Assembly (NCBI GenBank): GCA_029287375.1
Contig: JARFRG010000156.1
Coordinates: 1-33,665 of the forward strand
From: Boseongicola sp.
Lineage (GTDB): Bacteria; Pseudomonadota; Alphaproteobacteria; Rhodobacterales; Rhodobacteraceae
Direction: 5' to 3'
Length of the DNA: 33,665 nt
This document shows positions 1-8,558 of the stretch, one piece after another. A program made the translations under genes and the position numbers. Numbering within the stretch: position 1 is the first letter of the stretch; each line of letters starts with the position of its first letter. The notes below the pieces were generated by a model. The model saw only the letters and a program-made list of their open reading frames with translations, made no database searches and was not told the origin of the DNA.

Positions 1-427
1 TCGCCGCCCCCGACGAAATGTTCAAAATCGAGCCACCGCCCCGCGCAATCATCCCCGGCAGAACCGCCCGCATCCCGTAGAAAACGCCCTTGAGGTTAAC
101 ATCAATCACCCGATCCCAGTCCGCCGGATCAATCGCCGCCAAATGCGCAACGGGTTCGATCATGCCCGCGTTGTTCACCAACACATCGACCCGACCAAAG
201 GCCGCCTCTGCCGCTGCAACAGCCGCCTCAACCGACGCGAAATCGCTCACATCACAAGGCACCGCCAAGGCGGAACCCCCAATCGACGCCGCCAATTCCG
301 CAATGGCATCGCTGCTGCGTGCCACCAAAACAACGTTCGCACCCGCTTCAGCGAAGACCGCCGCCGCCGATGCACCGATCCCGCGACTTGCTCCCGTGAT
401 CATCACGGTTTTGCCATTAACAGACAT
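1..427 (-). CDS. SDR family NAD(P)-dependent oxidoreductase (partial, C-terminus beyond window edge)
   Basis: Reverse-strand translation from ATG at 427: MSVNGKTVMITGASRGIGASAAAVFAEAGANVVLVAR...VDVLVNNAGMIEP...; TGxxxGIG and NNAG motifs of short-chain dehydrogenases. Open to window edge. Confidence 0.93.
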   Translation of the reverse strand, partial: MSVNGKTVMITGASRGIGASAAAVFAEAGANVVLVARSSDAIAELAASIGGSALAVPCDVSDFASVEAAVAAAEAAFGRVDVLVNNAGMIEPVAHLAAIDPADWDRVIDVNLKGVFYGMRAVLPGMIARGGGSILNISSGAA

Positions 428-569
428 CTCAGACCTCATTTGTGCCATACTGCGTGTTACCAAGGCCACGCTTACCCCAGTCCTCATCCGGGCAACACCC
501 TTGCCTTGACGCCCCTCGACCCACAACGGATTGTGCTGCTACCCCCGAATTTTGGACCGGATCGATATT

Positions 570-2069
570 ATGCCATTCTTTCGCACCCTGACACTCACCT
601 CTGTTCTCGCTCTTTCCGCTGGTCCGGCCCTTGCCGATCTGACCCCGACCCAGGTCTGGGACGACTGGCAATCGCTCCTTGCGAACTACGGCTCCGAGTT
701 GTCGTTTGAACGCACCAGCAACGACGGAAATTCAATTTCGATCATCGGTCTGACTGCCACCTTCCCTGTGGTCGACGGCTCGTCAGTCATGGAACTTGGC
801 ACACTTACATTTGCCGACAACGGCGACGGCAGCGTCACAATCGAGATGGAAGACGACATTCCGATTTCTGTCGAAGTCAATGGCCCTGATGGCGCAGAAG
901 GTGCGGTCAGCATGACGATCAACCAACCCGGCGCACAGCTCGTCGCCTCTGGCACACCCGACAAACTGCACTACGATTTCAATTATCCGGTCGTCGGGAT
1001 GACTGACTTCACGATCGAAGGGCCTGATGTACCAGAAGGCATTCCCCTCACATTCGAGTTCGCATTCTCGGCACTCGAAGGATTCGTCGCATTAGAAGGC
1101 GCGGGCGTTCGCAGCTATAGCAGCGATTCAACTATCGGACTTCTGTCCATGATCATGGATTTTCAGGGCGAAACCGACGAAGAAGGCTCAGGCACGTTCA
1201 ACCTGATGATGAAGAACCTGACGCAGACCGCGAAAGGCACCATCGGAACCGTCAGCGCAGACATGTCCCTTTCAGAACTGATCCAGAACGGCACGTCACA
1301 AACCGGCACCGGATCCCACGGTGAGGTCACATACGAACTCAACGTCGTAACCCCCGACGGAAGTTTCGAGATGGCAGCCGCCGCCACATCGGGCGAAATC
1401 TACGGGAACCTCTCGGAAACAGGCATCGCCTACGGCGGCGTCACCAACGATGTCACCATGTCCATTGGCGGCTCTTCGATTCCGCTTCCGCCACTGACCT
1501 TCCGCATGGCGCAAACCGGCGGAGATTTTGCGATCCCGCTCATTCCGGGCGAAGACCCACAGACTTTCGCAATGACATTCAGCCTTGTTGGCCTCGAAAT
1601 AGACAACATGCTTTGGGGTATGATCGACCCGGCAGGCGCGCTTCCACGCGACCCGATCACCTTCATGCTTGATACCAGCGGCAAGGTCATCGTGACCGAA
1701 GATTTCACCGCTCCCGAATATGCGGAAAGCGGCACACCATCCGTTCCCGGCAGTATCGAAGAACTGAACGTCAACACATTGAAACTTTCCATCGCGGGCG
1801 CTGAACTCATCGGCGACGGGGCCTTCACTTTCGACAATTCCATGGGCATGCCCGCTCCGGTCGGTGTCGCCAACCTGATGCTTACGGGGGGCAACGGCCT
1901 CCTCGACACCCTCGTTGGAATGGGCCTTGTGCCGGAAGAGCAAGCCATGGGCGCACGCATGATGCTCGGCCTCTTCGCCCGCCCGGGAGAAGGCGAAGAC
2001 ACACTGGAATCGACCATCGAGTTTAACGAAGACGGCTCAATCCTCGCCAACGGCCAGCGCATCCGCTGA
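570..2069 (+). CDS. Exported DUF2125-like protein
   Basis: ORF 531..2069; ATG at 570 gives a Sec signal peptide MPFFRTLTLTSVLALSAGPALA followed by a beta-rich ~480 aa domain; resembles alphaproteobacterial DUF2125 proteins from memory. Confidence 0.75.
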   Translation: MPFFRTLTLTSVLALSAGPALADLTPTQVWDDWQSLLANYGSELSFERTSNDGNSISIIGLTATFPVVDGSSVMELGTLTFADNGDGSVTIEMEDDIPISVEVNGPDGAEGAVSMTINQPGAQLVASGTPDKLHYDFNYPVVGMTDFTIEGPDVPEGIPLTFEFAFSALEGFVALEGAGVRSYSSDSTIGLLSMIMDFQGETDEEGSGTFNLMMKNLTQTAKGTIGTVSADMSLSELIQNGTSQTGTGSHGEVTYELNVVTPDGSFEMAAAATSGEIYGNLSETGIAYGGVTNDVTMSIGGSSIPLPPLTFRMAQTGGDFAIPLIPGEDPQTFAMTFSLVGLEIDNMLWGMIDPAGALPRDPITFMLDTSGKVIVTEDFTAPEYAESGTPSVPGSIEELNVNTLKLSIAGAELIGDGAFTFDNSMGMPAPVGVANLMLTGGNGLLDTLVGMGLVPEEQAMGARMMLGLFARPGEGEDTLESTIEFNEDGSILANGQRIR

Positions 2070-2091
2070 CACAGACCAGATCCCTCGACCC

Positions 2092-2122
2092 AAGCGGCGT
2101 CCCACCCCAGGGCGCCGCTTTT
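2092..2122 (+). terminator. Candidate intrinsic terminator after the DUF2125-like gene
   Basis: Perfect 8-bp stem aagcggcg (2092-2099) / cgccgctt (2113-2120), short T run at the 3' side (cttttg), 23 nt after the stop codon. Confidence 0.5.
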
Positions 2123-2199
2123 GCATTTGGCTCACCCCAGACCTTGCGACGTCGCGCGTCGCGGACTACCTCCTGAGCAACCCCGCCAAAGGATGCCGC

Positions 2200-3543
2200 A
2201 TGACCGACCTCGCCAAGCTGACCGACGCCCTTCTGAGTGCCGCAAAGAAGGCGGGTGCAGACACTGCAGACGCCATCGCAACCCACGGCACCTCTGTCAC
2301 AATCAATGTGCTGAACGGCGCCCTCGAACAAGCCGAGCGCGCCGAAGGCACCGACATCGGTCTGCGCGTCCTCATCGGCAAACGCCAAGCCTGTGTCTCC
2401 GCCTCTGACACCTCCCCCGACACCATCGCAACAATGGCCGAACGCGCCGTCGCCATGGCCCGCCTCGCGCCCGAAGACCCGCACATCGGCCTCGCCGACC
2501 CCGACCAGATCGCCAGGGCCTGGGATACCAACGCCCTCGACCTGGCCGAAGACGCCCCTGAACCCTCTGCCGCGCATTTCGAACAGGCAGCCCTCACCGC
2601 CGAGGCCGCCGCTCTTTCGCACAAAGGCATCACACAGGCCGACAGTGTTGCTGCAGGCTATAGCCGCAATGCCATCCATCTTGCCGCCACGAATGGCTTT
2701 TCCGGAGGATATGCCCGCACATCGCATGGATTGTCCTGTGTCGCCATCACTGGCACAGGCGCCGACATGGAGCGCGACTATTTCGGCGACAGCCGCATCT
2801 ATGCCGCCGATCTCATGTCCCCCGAAGAGATCGGCCACATCGCCGCCGAACGCACGTTGCAACGCGCCGGGGCCACTAAACCGCCCACCGGCACCTTTCC
2901 CGTCCTTTACGACGAACGCATTTCGACCGGCCTCATCGGCCACCTCATTCAAGCCGCTAATGGGGCCGCCATCGCACGCGGCGGCTCATGGCTGCGCGAC
3001 CGCCTTGGCGAACAGGTTTTGCCAAAAGGCCTCACCCTCGCCGAAAACCCCCATCGCGCCCGGATTGGCGGCTCCAAGCCCTTCGACGCCGAAGGCCTCG
3101 CCACCAAAGCGCGCAACATCGTCGAAGACGGCATCCTCATGGGCTGGACCCTTGATCTTGCAACGGCCCGAAAACTCGGCCTTCAAAGCACCGCCTCGGC
3201 CGCGCGCGGGACTGGCGGCCCGCCAAGCCCATCCAACGGCAACGTCGCCCTAACCCAAGGCTCACAAAGCCGAAAAGACCTGATCCGCGATATGGGTACA
3301 GGTCTCCTTGTGACATCCCTCATCGGCTCCACTATCAACCCGACCACTGGCGACTACTCGCGCGGAGCAAGCGGCTTCTGGATCGAAAACGGCGAAATCA
3401 ACTACCCCGTTGCCGAATGCACGATCGCCGGCAACCTCCACCAGATGCTCGCATCACTCATTCCCGCCAACGACGCCCGTGCGCACCTGTCACGCGTCGT
3501 CCCCTCGCTCCTCGTCGAAAGCATGACGATTGCTGGCGCCTGA
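2200..3543 (+). CDS. pmbA: TldE/PmbA-like subunit of the TldD/PmbA family
   Basis: 447 aa ORF; PmbA-like N-terminus (LLSAAKKAGADTADA), central ERDYFGDSRIYAADLMSPEEIG and C-terminal YSRGASGFWIENGEINYPVAECTIAGNL motif typical of the family. Confidence 0.9.
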   Translation: MTDLAKLTDALLSAAKKAGADTADAIATHGTSVTINVLNGALEQAERAEGTDIGLRVLIGKRQACVSASDTSPDTIATMAERAVAMARLAPEDPHIGLADPDQIARAWDTNALDLAEDAPEPSAAHFEQAALTAEAAALSHKGITQADSVAAGYSRNAIHLAATNGFSGGYARTSHGLSCVAITGTGADMERDYFGDSRIYAADLMSPEEIGHIAAERTLQRAGATKPPTGTFPVLYDERISTGLIGHLIQAANGAAIARGGSWLRDRLGEQVLPKGLTLAENPHRARIGGSKPFDAEGLATKARNIVEDGILMGWTLDLATARKLGLQSTASAARGTGGPPSPSNGNVALTQGSQSRKDLIRDMGTGLLVTSLIGSTINPTTGDYSRGASGFWIENGEINYPVAECTIAGNLHQMLASLIPANDARAHLSRVVPSLLVESMTIAGA

Positions 3544-4300
3544 CCTCGCCCTCCTGAAAACCGCTGCCGTCGAGGCCGGTGAAATCGCCCGAAAATACTG
3601 GCGCGAAGACCCGCAGGTCTGGGACAAAGGCGGCGACGATCCGGTCTCCGAGGCCGACTTCGCCGTTGATACCCACCTGAAAACCACTCTCCTCGCCGCG
3701 CGTCCGGACTATGGCTGGGTCAGCGAAGAAACCGTAGACGACCCTGCCCGCTTCCAAGCCTCCCGCGTCTTCGTCATCGACCCAATCGACGGCACAAGGG
3801 CGTTTGTCGCAGGCGAAAAAACCTGGGCTCACTCTCTCGCCATCGTCGAAAACGGCGCGCCCATCGCCGCCTGTGTCTACCTTCCCGTGCGCGATAAACT
3901 CTACCTCGCAACGAAAGGCGGCGGCGCGACGCTCAACGACACACCCATCACCGCCGCGGCATCGAAACTCACCGACAAAACCACTCTTCTCACTCCCAAA
4001 GTCACGCTTAAACCCGACTTCTGGAAAGCCACGCCTCCGACCTTCGAGCGCCACTTCCGACCCTCCATTGCCTACCGCCTCGCCCTCGTTGCAGAAGGCC
4101 GTTTCGACGGCATGCTGACACTTCGTCCAAGCTGGGAATGGGACATTGCTGCAGGCGCTCTCCTTGTCACCGAAGCAGGCGGCCAGGCCACTGATCGCCG
4201 GGGCAATGCCCTCACATTCAACACCCCAAGTCGTCAATCGGCGGGGGTGGTGGCGGCGGGCGATAACGTGCATGCGGCTGTAATCGATCAACTGGCGTGA
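3530..4300 (+). CDS. Inositol monophosphatase family / 3'(2'),5'-bisphosphate nucleotidase-like (CysQ-like)
   Basis: 256 aa; VFVIDPIDGTRAFVAG (DPIDGT metal-binding motif) and C-terminal WEWDIAAGALLVTEAGG motif of the IMPase family. Start codon TTG, overlapping pmbA by 14 nt. Confidence 0.88.
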   Translation: MLAPDLALLKTAAVEAGEIARKYWREDPQVWDKGGDDPVSEADFAVDTHLKTTLLAARPDYGWVSEETVDDPARFQASRVFVIDPIDGTRAFVAGEKTWAHSLAIVENGAPIAACVYLPVRDKLYLATKGGGATLNDTPITAAASKLTDKTTLLTPKVTLKPDFWKATPPTFERHFRPSIAYRLALVAEGRFDGMLTLRPSWEWDIAAGALLVTEAGGQATDRRGNALTFNTPSRQSAGVVAAGDNVHAAVIDQLA

Positions 4301-4318
4301 TGAGCCTGCGCTTGCCCC

Positions 4319-4334
4319 ACCCGCAGCGGCGGGT
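4319..4334. other. Short perfect inverted repeat between cysQ-like gene and rimB-like gene
   Basis: acccgc-agcg-gcgggt; no T run, so terminator function uncertain. Confidence 0.35.
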
Positions 4335-4408
4335 CTCACCGTTTACTGGTAACTCGCACTGAGATGGCGCAATGTAAGCCTTCCTCGTGCAGTCACGGAA
4401 ATTTCTGA

Positions 4409-4879
4409 ATGACGAATGTTTCAGGCCACAAAGAACGGCCCCTTTTGGTGATCGGCTGGCATGAATGTATCAGCTTGCCCGAATTGGGCCTGCTGGATTT
4501 TGCCGTAAAGGTCGACACAGGCGCGAAAACGACAGCCCTTCACGCGGACAACATCGAATTGTTCAAACGAGATGGCGACAAATGGGTCCGCTTTACTGCA
4601 CCTTCCATTCTCGGCACGCCCGCGCAAACCTGCGAATTTCCGGTCTTCACCAAACGCGACATCACCAACACCAGTGGGTCGCCAGAAAACCGGATCGTGA
4701 TCCGCACACCGATGGTCCTTGCTGGGCGTCGCTGGAAAATCGACGTCTCTCTCACAGACCGTGGAAGCATGCAGTTTCCGCTGATCCTGGGGCGACGCGC
4801 CCTTCGCCGCCGCAACATCGCCGTTCACCCTGGAAAATCCTACCTGGTAAGCGCCAAGCCCAACCTAAAAGGTCTATAA
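4409..4879 (+). CDS. rimB: Retropepsin-like / 'ATP-dependent zinc protease' family protein (RimB/RloA-like)
   Basis: 156 aa; [18 protein letters not shown] (aspartyl-protease-like DTGA) and [12 protein letters not shown] motif; immediately upstream of rimK. Confidence 0.8.
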   Translation: MTNVSGHKERPLLVIGWHECISLPELGLLDFAVKVDTGAKTTALHADNIELFKRDGDKWVRFTAPSILGTPAQTCEFPVFTKRDITNTSGSPENRIVIRTPMVLAGRRWKIDVSLTDRGSMQFPLILGRRALRRRNIAVHPGKSYLVSAKPNLKGL

Positions 4880-4881
4880 CT

Positions 4882-5787
4882 ATGAAAATCGCAATGCTCG
4901 CTCGCAATGCCGAGCTTTACTCGCATCGGCGTCTGAAAGAAGCGGCCGAACAACGCGGGCACGAGCTTAATATCATCAACACTCTGCGGTGCTATATGAA
5001 CATCGCATCGCGCAGACCCGAGGTTTACTACAACGGCGAAAAACTGGTCGGTTATGACGCCGTGATCCCGCGCATCGGAGCTTCGATCACATTTTACGGA
5101 ATGGCCGTCTTGCGCCAGTTTGAAATGCAAGGCGTATACCCCTTGAACGAAAGCGTCGGAATCGGCCGCTCACGGGACAAACTGCGCTCAATGCAACTCT
5201 TGGCGCGCGATGGCATTGGGTTGCCAGTGACGACGTTTGCCCATGACCCCAAACAGACCGACGAAGTTCTTGAACTTGCGGGCGGCGCACCGGTTGTGAT
5301 CAAGCTTTTGGAAGGCACGCAAGGAATCGGTGTGGTGCTGGCCGATACAAAACGGTCCGCGAAATCCGTCGTCGAGGCCTTTCGCGGCGCTGGTGTAAAT
5401 ATCTTGCTGCAGGAATTCATCAAAGAAGCAGGCGGCACAGACATCCGCGCCATTGTGGTCGGCGGCAAAGTCGTCGCGGCAATGAAACGCACCGGAGCAG
5501 AAGGCGATTTCCGCTCGAACCTGCATCGCGGCGGGTCCGCCGAGTTGATCAAGCTTTCACCCGAAGAGCGCTCCACGGCCATCCGATCAGCCAAGGCGAT
5601 GGGCCTCAATGTTTGCGGCGTCGACATGTTACGCGCCAATCATGGCCCGGTGGTGATGGAAGTAAACTCCTCTCCTGGTCTGGAAGGCGTCGAAAAGGCA
5701 ACTGGTCTCGACATCGCGGGCAAGATCATCGAATACATCGAAAAACATGCGAAACCCAACGCAACAAAGACCAAAGGCAAGGGATGA
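4882..5787 (+). CDS. rimK: RimK-family ATP-grasp alpha-L-glutamate ligase
   Basis: ATG at 4882 within ORF 4465..5787; [22 protein letters not shown]..., [52 protein letters not shown]: near-canonical RimK. Confidence 0.93.
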   Translation: MKIAMLARNAELYSHRRLKEAAEQRGHELNIINTLRCYMNIASRRPEVYYNGEKLVGYDAVIPRIGASITFYGMAVLRQFEMQGVYPLNESVGIGRSRDKLRSMQLLARDGIGLPVTTFAHDPKQTDEVLELAGGAPVVIKLLEGTQGIGVVLADTKRSAKSVVEAFRGAGVNILLQEFIKEAGGTDIRAIVVGGKVVAAMKRTGAEGDFRSNLHRGGSAELIKLSPEERSTAIRSAKAMGLNVCGVDMLRANHGPVVMEVNSSPGLEGVEKATGLDIAGKIIEYIEKHAKPNATKTKGKG

Positions 5788-6824
5788 AAAAGCGTTCTGG
5801 TTTCGAAATCTCCGGTGTCGTTGTCGAGGCTGGCACCCGCAAAACCATCGAAATCCCTGTCAGCATGCTGTCAGATCACACCCCGGTCACTCTCTCTGCC
5901 CATGTCATCCACGGGCGCAACGATGGCCCTACGGTTTTCGTGAGTGCGGGCATCCACGGAGACGAAGTGATCGGGGTCGAAATCGTGCGTCGATTGCTGC
6001 GGTCCAATCTGAAATCTTTACATGGCACCCTGATTGTCGTGCCGATTGTGAACACCTTCGGATTTCTGAATCACTCGCGCTATCTGCCTGACCGCCGGGA
6101 TCTTAATCGCTGTTTTCCAGGTTCACCGAACGGGTCTCTTGGCTCTCGGCTTGCGCATATCTTTCTCCACGAGATCGTATCGCGCTGTTCGCTTGGCATT
6201 GATCTGCATTCAGCGGCGATCAATCGGATGAACCTCCCACAAGTCCGCGTATCCGCCAACAACCGCGAAACATTGCGGCTTGCAAAAACCTTTGGCGCAC
6301 CTGTCATTCTGACCAGCGCATTGCGCGACGGAAGCTTGCGGCAAGAAGCCAAGAAGATCGGCGTCAATGTCCTTCTCTACGAGGCCGGTGAAGGCATGCG
6401 ATTTGATGAAATGTCCGTCCGCGCAGGTGTGGCCGGGATTTTGCGCATTTTGAAAGAGATCAAAATGTTGCCCAAAGCAGGTATCGCAAAGCCAAAGGCA
6501 GAACCGCTGTTATGTTCGGACAGCAATTGGCTTCGCGCTCCGGCGGGCGGCCTTTTGCGGATGTTCAAAGCCGAAGGCGACGTCGTCTCGCAGGGTGACA
6601 TCGTTGCCGCAATTTCCGATCCTTTCGGGGAAGGCGAAGTTGAGGTCAAAACGCGTTATGCGGGCATTATCGTCGGACGCGCCGTCATGCCTATTGCCCA
6701 CGAAGGCGACGCGCTTTTTCACATCGCAGCGGTGAAATCAGGCGACATAGCAGAAGCCGCCGTGGATGATCTGGCGACGCAGCTGGAAGAGGCCCCTTTG
6801 TTTGACGAAGACGAGATCATATAA
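5784..6824 (+). CDS. Succinylglutamate desuccinylase/aspartoacylase (M14-like) family protein
   Basis: ATG at 5784 overlaps the rimK stop (ATGA). 346 aa; [17 protein letters not shown] (HxxE zinc ligands), [20 protein letters not shown] motifs plus C-terminal hammerhead-like [24 protein letters not shown] segment. Confidence 0.9.
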   Translation: MKKRSGFEISGVVVEAGTRKTIEIPVSMLSDHTPVTLSAHVIHGRNDGPTVFVSAGIHGDEVIGVEIVRRLLRSNLKSLHGTLIVVPIVNTFGFLNHSRYLPDRRDLNRCFPGSPNGSLGSRLAHIFLHEIVSRCSLGIDLHSAAINRMNLPQVRVSANNRETLRLAKTFGAPVILTSALRDGSLRQEAKKIGVNVLLYEAGEGMRFDEMSVRAGVAGILRILKEIKMLPKAGIAKPKAEPLLCSDSNWLRAPAGGLLRMFKAEGDVVSQGDIVAAISDPFGEGEVEVKTRYAGIIVGRAVMPIAHEGDALFHIAAVKSGDIAEAAVDDLATQLEEAPLFDEDEII

Positions 6825-6926
6825 AGCCCAACATACCGCCCAGGATGCAGAACCAAAGTACGCGAAATGACCCTTCGCAAGCTCGCTCATACCCCTTACC
6901 CAATCCCTAAACCACCGAACGGGCGC

Positions 6927-6970
6927 ACCGACGCAATACCGACGTAATACCGACGCGTTACCGACAAGCC
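6927..6970. repeat. Four-copy 11-bp imperfect tandem repeat
   Basis: accgacgcaat / accgacgtaat / accgacgcgtt / accgacaagcc in direct head-to-tail array. Confidence 0.85.
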
Positions 6971-6994
6971 AAAATCGCCCAAATCCACGATACC

Positions 6995-7022
6995 TTGACC
7001 CCACGCAGCAGGCGTTTACCCT
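6995..7022 (+). promoter_or_regulatory. Candidate sigma70-like promoter for DUF4170-waaA-lpxK
   Basis: TTGACC (6995-7000) - 16 nt - TACCCT (7017-7022), 26 nt upstream of the DUF4170 start codon; lies just downstream of the 11-bp repeats. Confidence 0.4.
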
Positions 7023-7047
7023 AGCCCTTGAAACACCGGAGACACCC

Positions 7048-7293
7048 ATGACCCAACGCCTGCATCTCGTCTTTGGCGGAGAACTCACAGACCCCTCCAC
7101 CAACATTTTCCGCGATGTCGATGACATTCATGTCGTCGGGATTTTTCCCGACTACGCAACGGCTTACAATGCTTGGAAATCCGAAGCCCAGCGCACCGTC
7201 GACAACGCTCACATGCGCTATTTCATCGCTCATCTGCACCGTTTGCGCGACGAAGAGGCCCCGGCGTCTTCCACCGAGGAGCTGGGCAACTGA
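7048..7293 (+). CDS. DUF4170-like small protein
   Basis: 81 aa MTQRLHLVFGGELTDPSTNIFRDVDDIHVVGIFPDYATAYNAWKSEAQRTVDNAHMRYFIAHLHRL; matches remembered alphaproteobacterial DUF4170 proteins. Confidence 0.8.
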   Translation: MTQRLHLVFGGELTDPSTNIFRDVDDIHVVGIFPDYATAYNAWKSEAQRTVDNAHMRYFIAHLHRLRDEEAPASSTEELGN

Positions 7294-8558
7294 CATCGCC
7301 CAGACCCCGCCTTGTCTCACGGCTCTTTTACGCTGCCACGCGCCTGGCAGACCGCACACTCCACCGCGAAAACCCCGCCCCCCCCGAGCGCGCACCCGAG
7401 CGTTTGGGGCATCCGACAGTGGCGCGCCCGCGGGGATGCCTGTTGTGGCTTCACGTCAACAATCCTGCTGACGCTGGTTGCATAGCGGCGCTCACGGCAG
7501 AGCTTTCCTCACTGCGCGACGAGCCCATCTTTGGGCTTGTCACGTCTTCGGAAAACGCCGCAACCTTCAGTGCGGTCAAGGACGCTGCAATCCATCAACT
7601 TGTGCCAGGCGACACGAAAGGATCAGTGCGGCGTTTCCTGGATCATTGGCAGCCTGATGTGGCCATCTTTGCCGGGACACCCGAGCGCCCCGTCCTTCTG
7701 GCCGAAACCAAGACAAGCAAAATCCCGATTTTCCTGGCCGCCTCAAGCGATTCACCGCTGTTTCCGGCCAGCAAAGTCACCATACCTCCGGTGCCAATTT
7801 CTGATACATTCAATGCTGTTCTGGCCAGCAATGTATTGGAAAAGCAGGCGCTTTTACATGCAGGCGTAGACCCCTCGCGCATCGCAGTCGCGGGCGCTAT
7901 TCGTGACACCGCGCTGGCACCACCCTGCCAAGACGATCAGGTTGCGGACCTCTCTGCCATTCTCGGAGGCCGTCCGGTCTGGCTCGCGGCAGATGTCTCT
8001 GCCTCGGAAATTCCCACCTTGGAAGCCGCGCAAAGACGCACCATCCGCGCGGCCCACCGGTTACTTTTGATCATTGTGCCAAAAGACATGGACGACGGCA
8101 CCGCAATCGCAGGCTCGCTTGAGACTCATGGCTGGCGCACGGCTCTTCGCTCGTCCGGCGGAATACCCGACGAGAATGTGCAGGTCTATATTGCCGACAC
8201 AGGCGATAGCATGGGGCTTTGGTACCGGCTTTCTCCAATCACATATCTCGGGGGGTCGTTCGACCCTGATCTGCCGACCTCAGACCCCTTTGCACCCGCG
8301 TCGCTTGGCTCGGCTATTCTGCACGGCCCAGAAGTCAGCGGCGCCGTACCCCGCATTCAAAGACTCCAGGCGTCTGGCGCAAGCCTTGTGGTCAAGAAAA
8401 CCGAAGAACTTGGCGATGCCGTCTTCAGCCTGCTGTCACCAGACAAAGCCGCGTTACTTGCACACGCCGGCTGGGCCATCACGTCCGAGGGCGCGCCCGC
8501 TGTCGAGGCCCTGGTCAACATGATCAGCCGCACCCTTGATGGCGAGGAACCGATTTGA
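7290..8558 (+). CDS. waaA: WaaA/KdtA-like 3-deoxy-D-manno-octulosonic acid transferase (divergent)
   Basis: Frame of ORF 7173..8558; PERLGHPTVARPRGCLLWLHV and MGLWYRLSPITYLGGSF match WaaA architecture; directly upstream of lpxK. Start uncertain: no ATG/GTG near the expected N-terminus, CTG 7290 is the likeliest site. Confidence 0.75.
   Translation: MTSPRPRLVSRLFYAATRLADRTLHRENPAPPERAPERLGHPTVARPRGCLLWLHVNNPADAGCIAALTAELSSLRDEPIFGLVTSSENAATFSAVKDAAIHQLVPGDTKGSVRRFLDHWQPDVAIFAGTPERPVLLAETKTSKIPIFLAASSDSPLFPASKVTIPPVPISDTFNAVLASNVLEKQALLHAGVDPSRIAVAGAIRDTALAPPCQDDQVADLSAILGGRPVWLAADVSASEIPTLEAAQRRTIRAAHRLLLIIVPKDMDDGTAIAGSLETHGWRTALRSSGGIPDENVQVYIADTGDSMGLWYRLSPITYLGGSFDPDLPTSDPFAPASLGSAILHGPEVSGAVPRIQRLQASGASLVVKKTEELGDAVFSLLSPDKAALLAHAGWAITSEGAPAVEALVNMISRTLDGEEPI

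Noticed and set aside
1296-2952. Long minus-strand ORFs (1296..1943, 1430..2062, 2023..2952) opposite the DUF2125-like and pmbA genes
   Set aside because: Antisense to well-supported genes, biased composition, no recognisable motif.
6927-6970. 11-bp repeats as a CRISPR array or replication iterons
   Set aside because: No spacers, repeat unit too short for CRISPR, no rep gene or partition gene nearby; a regulatory array is a better explanation.
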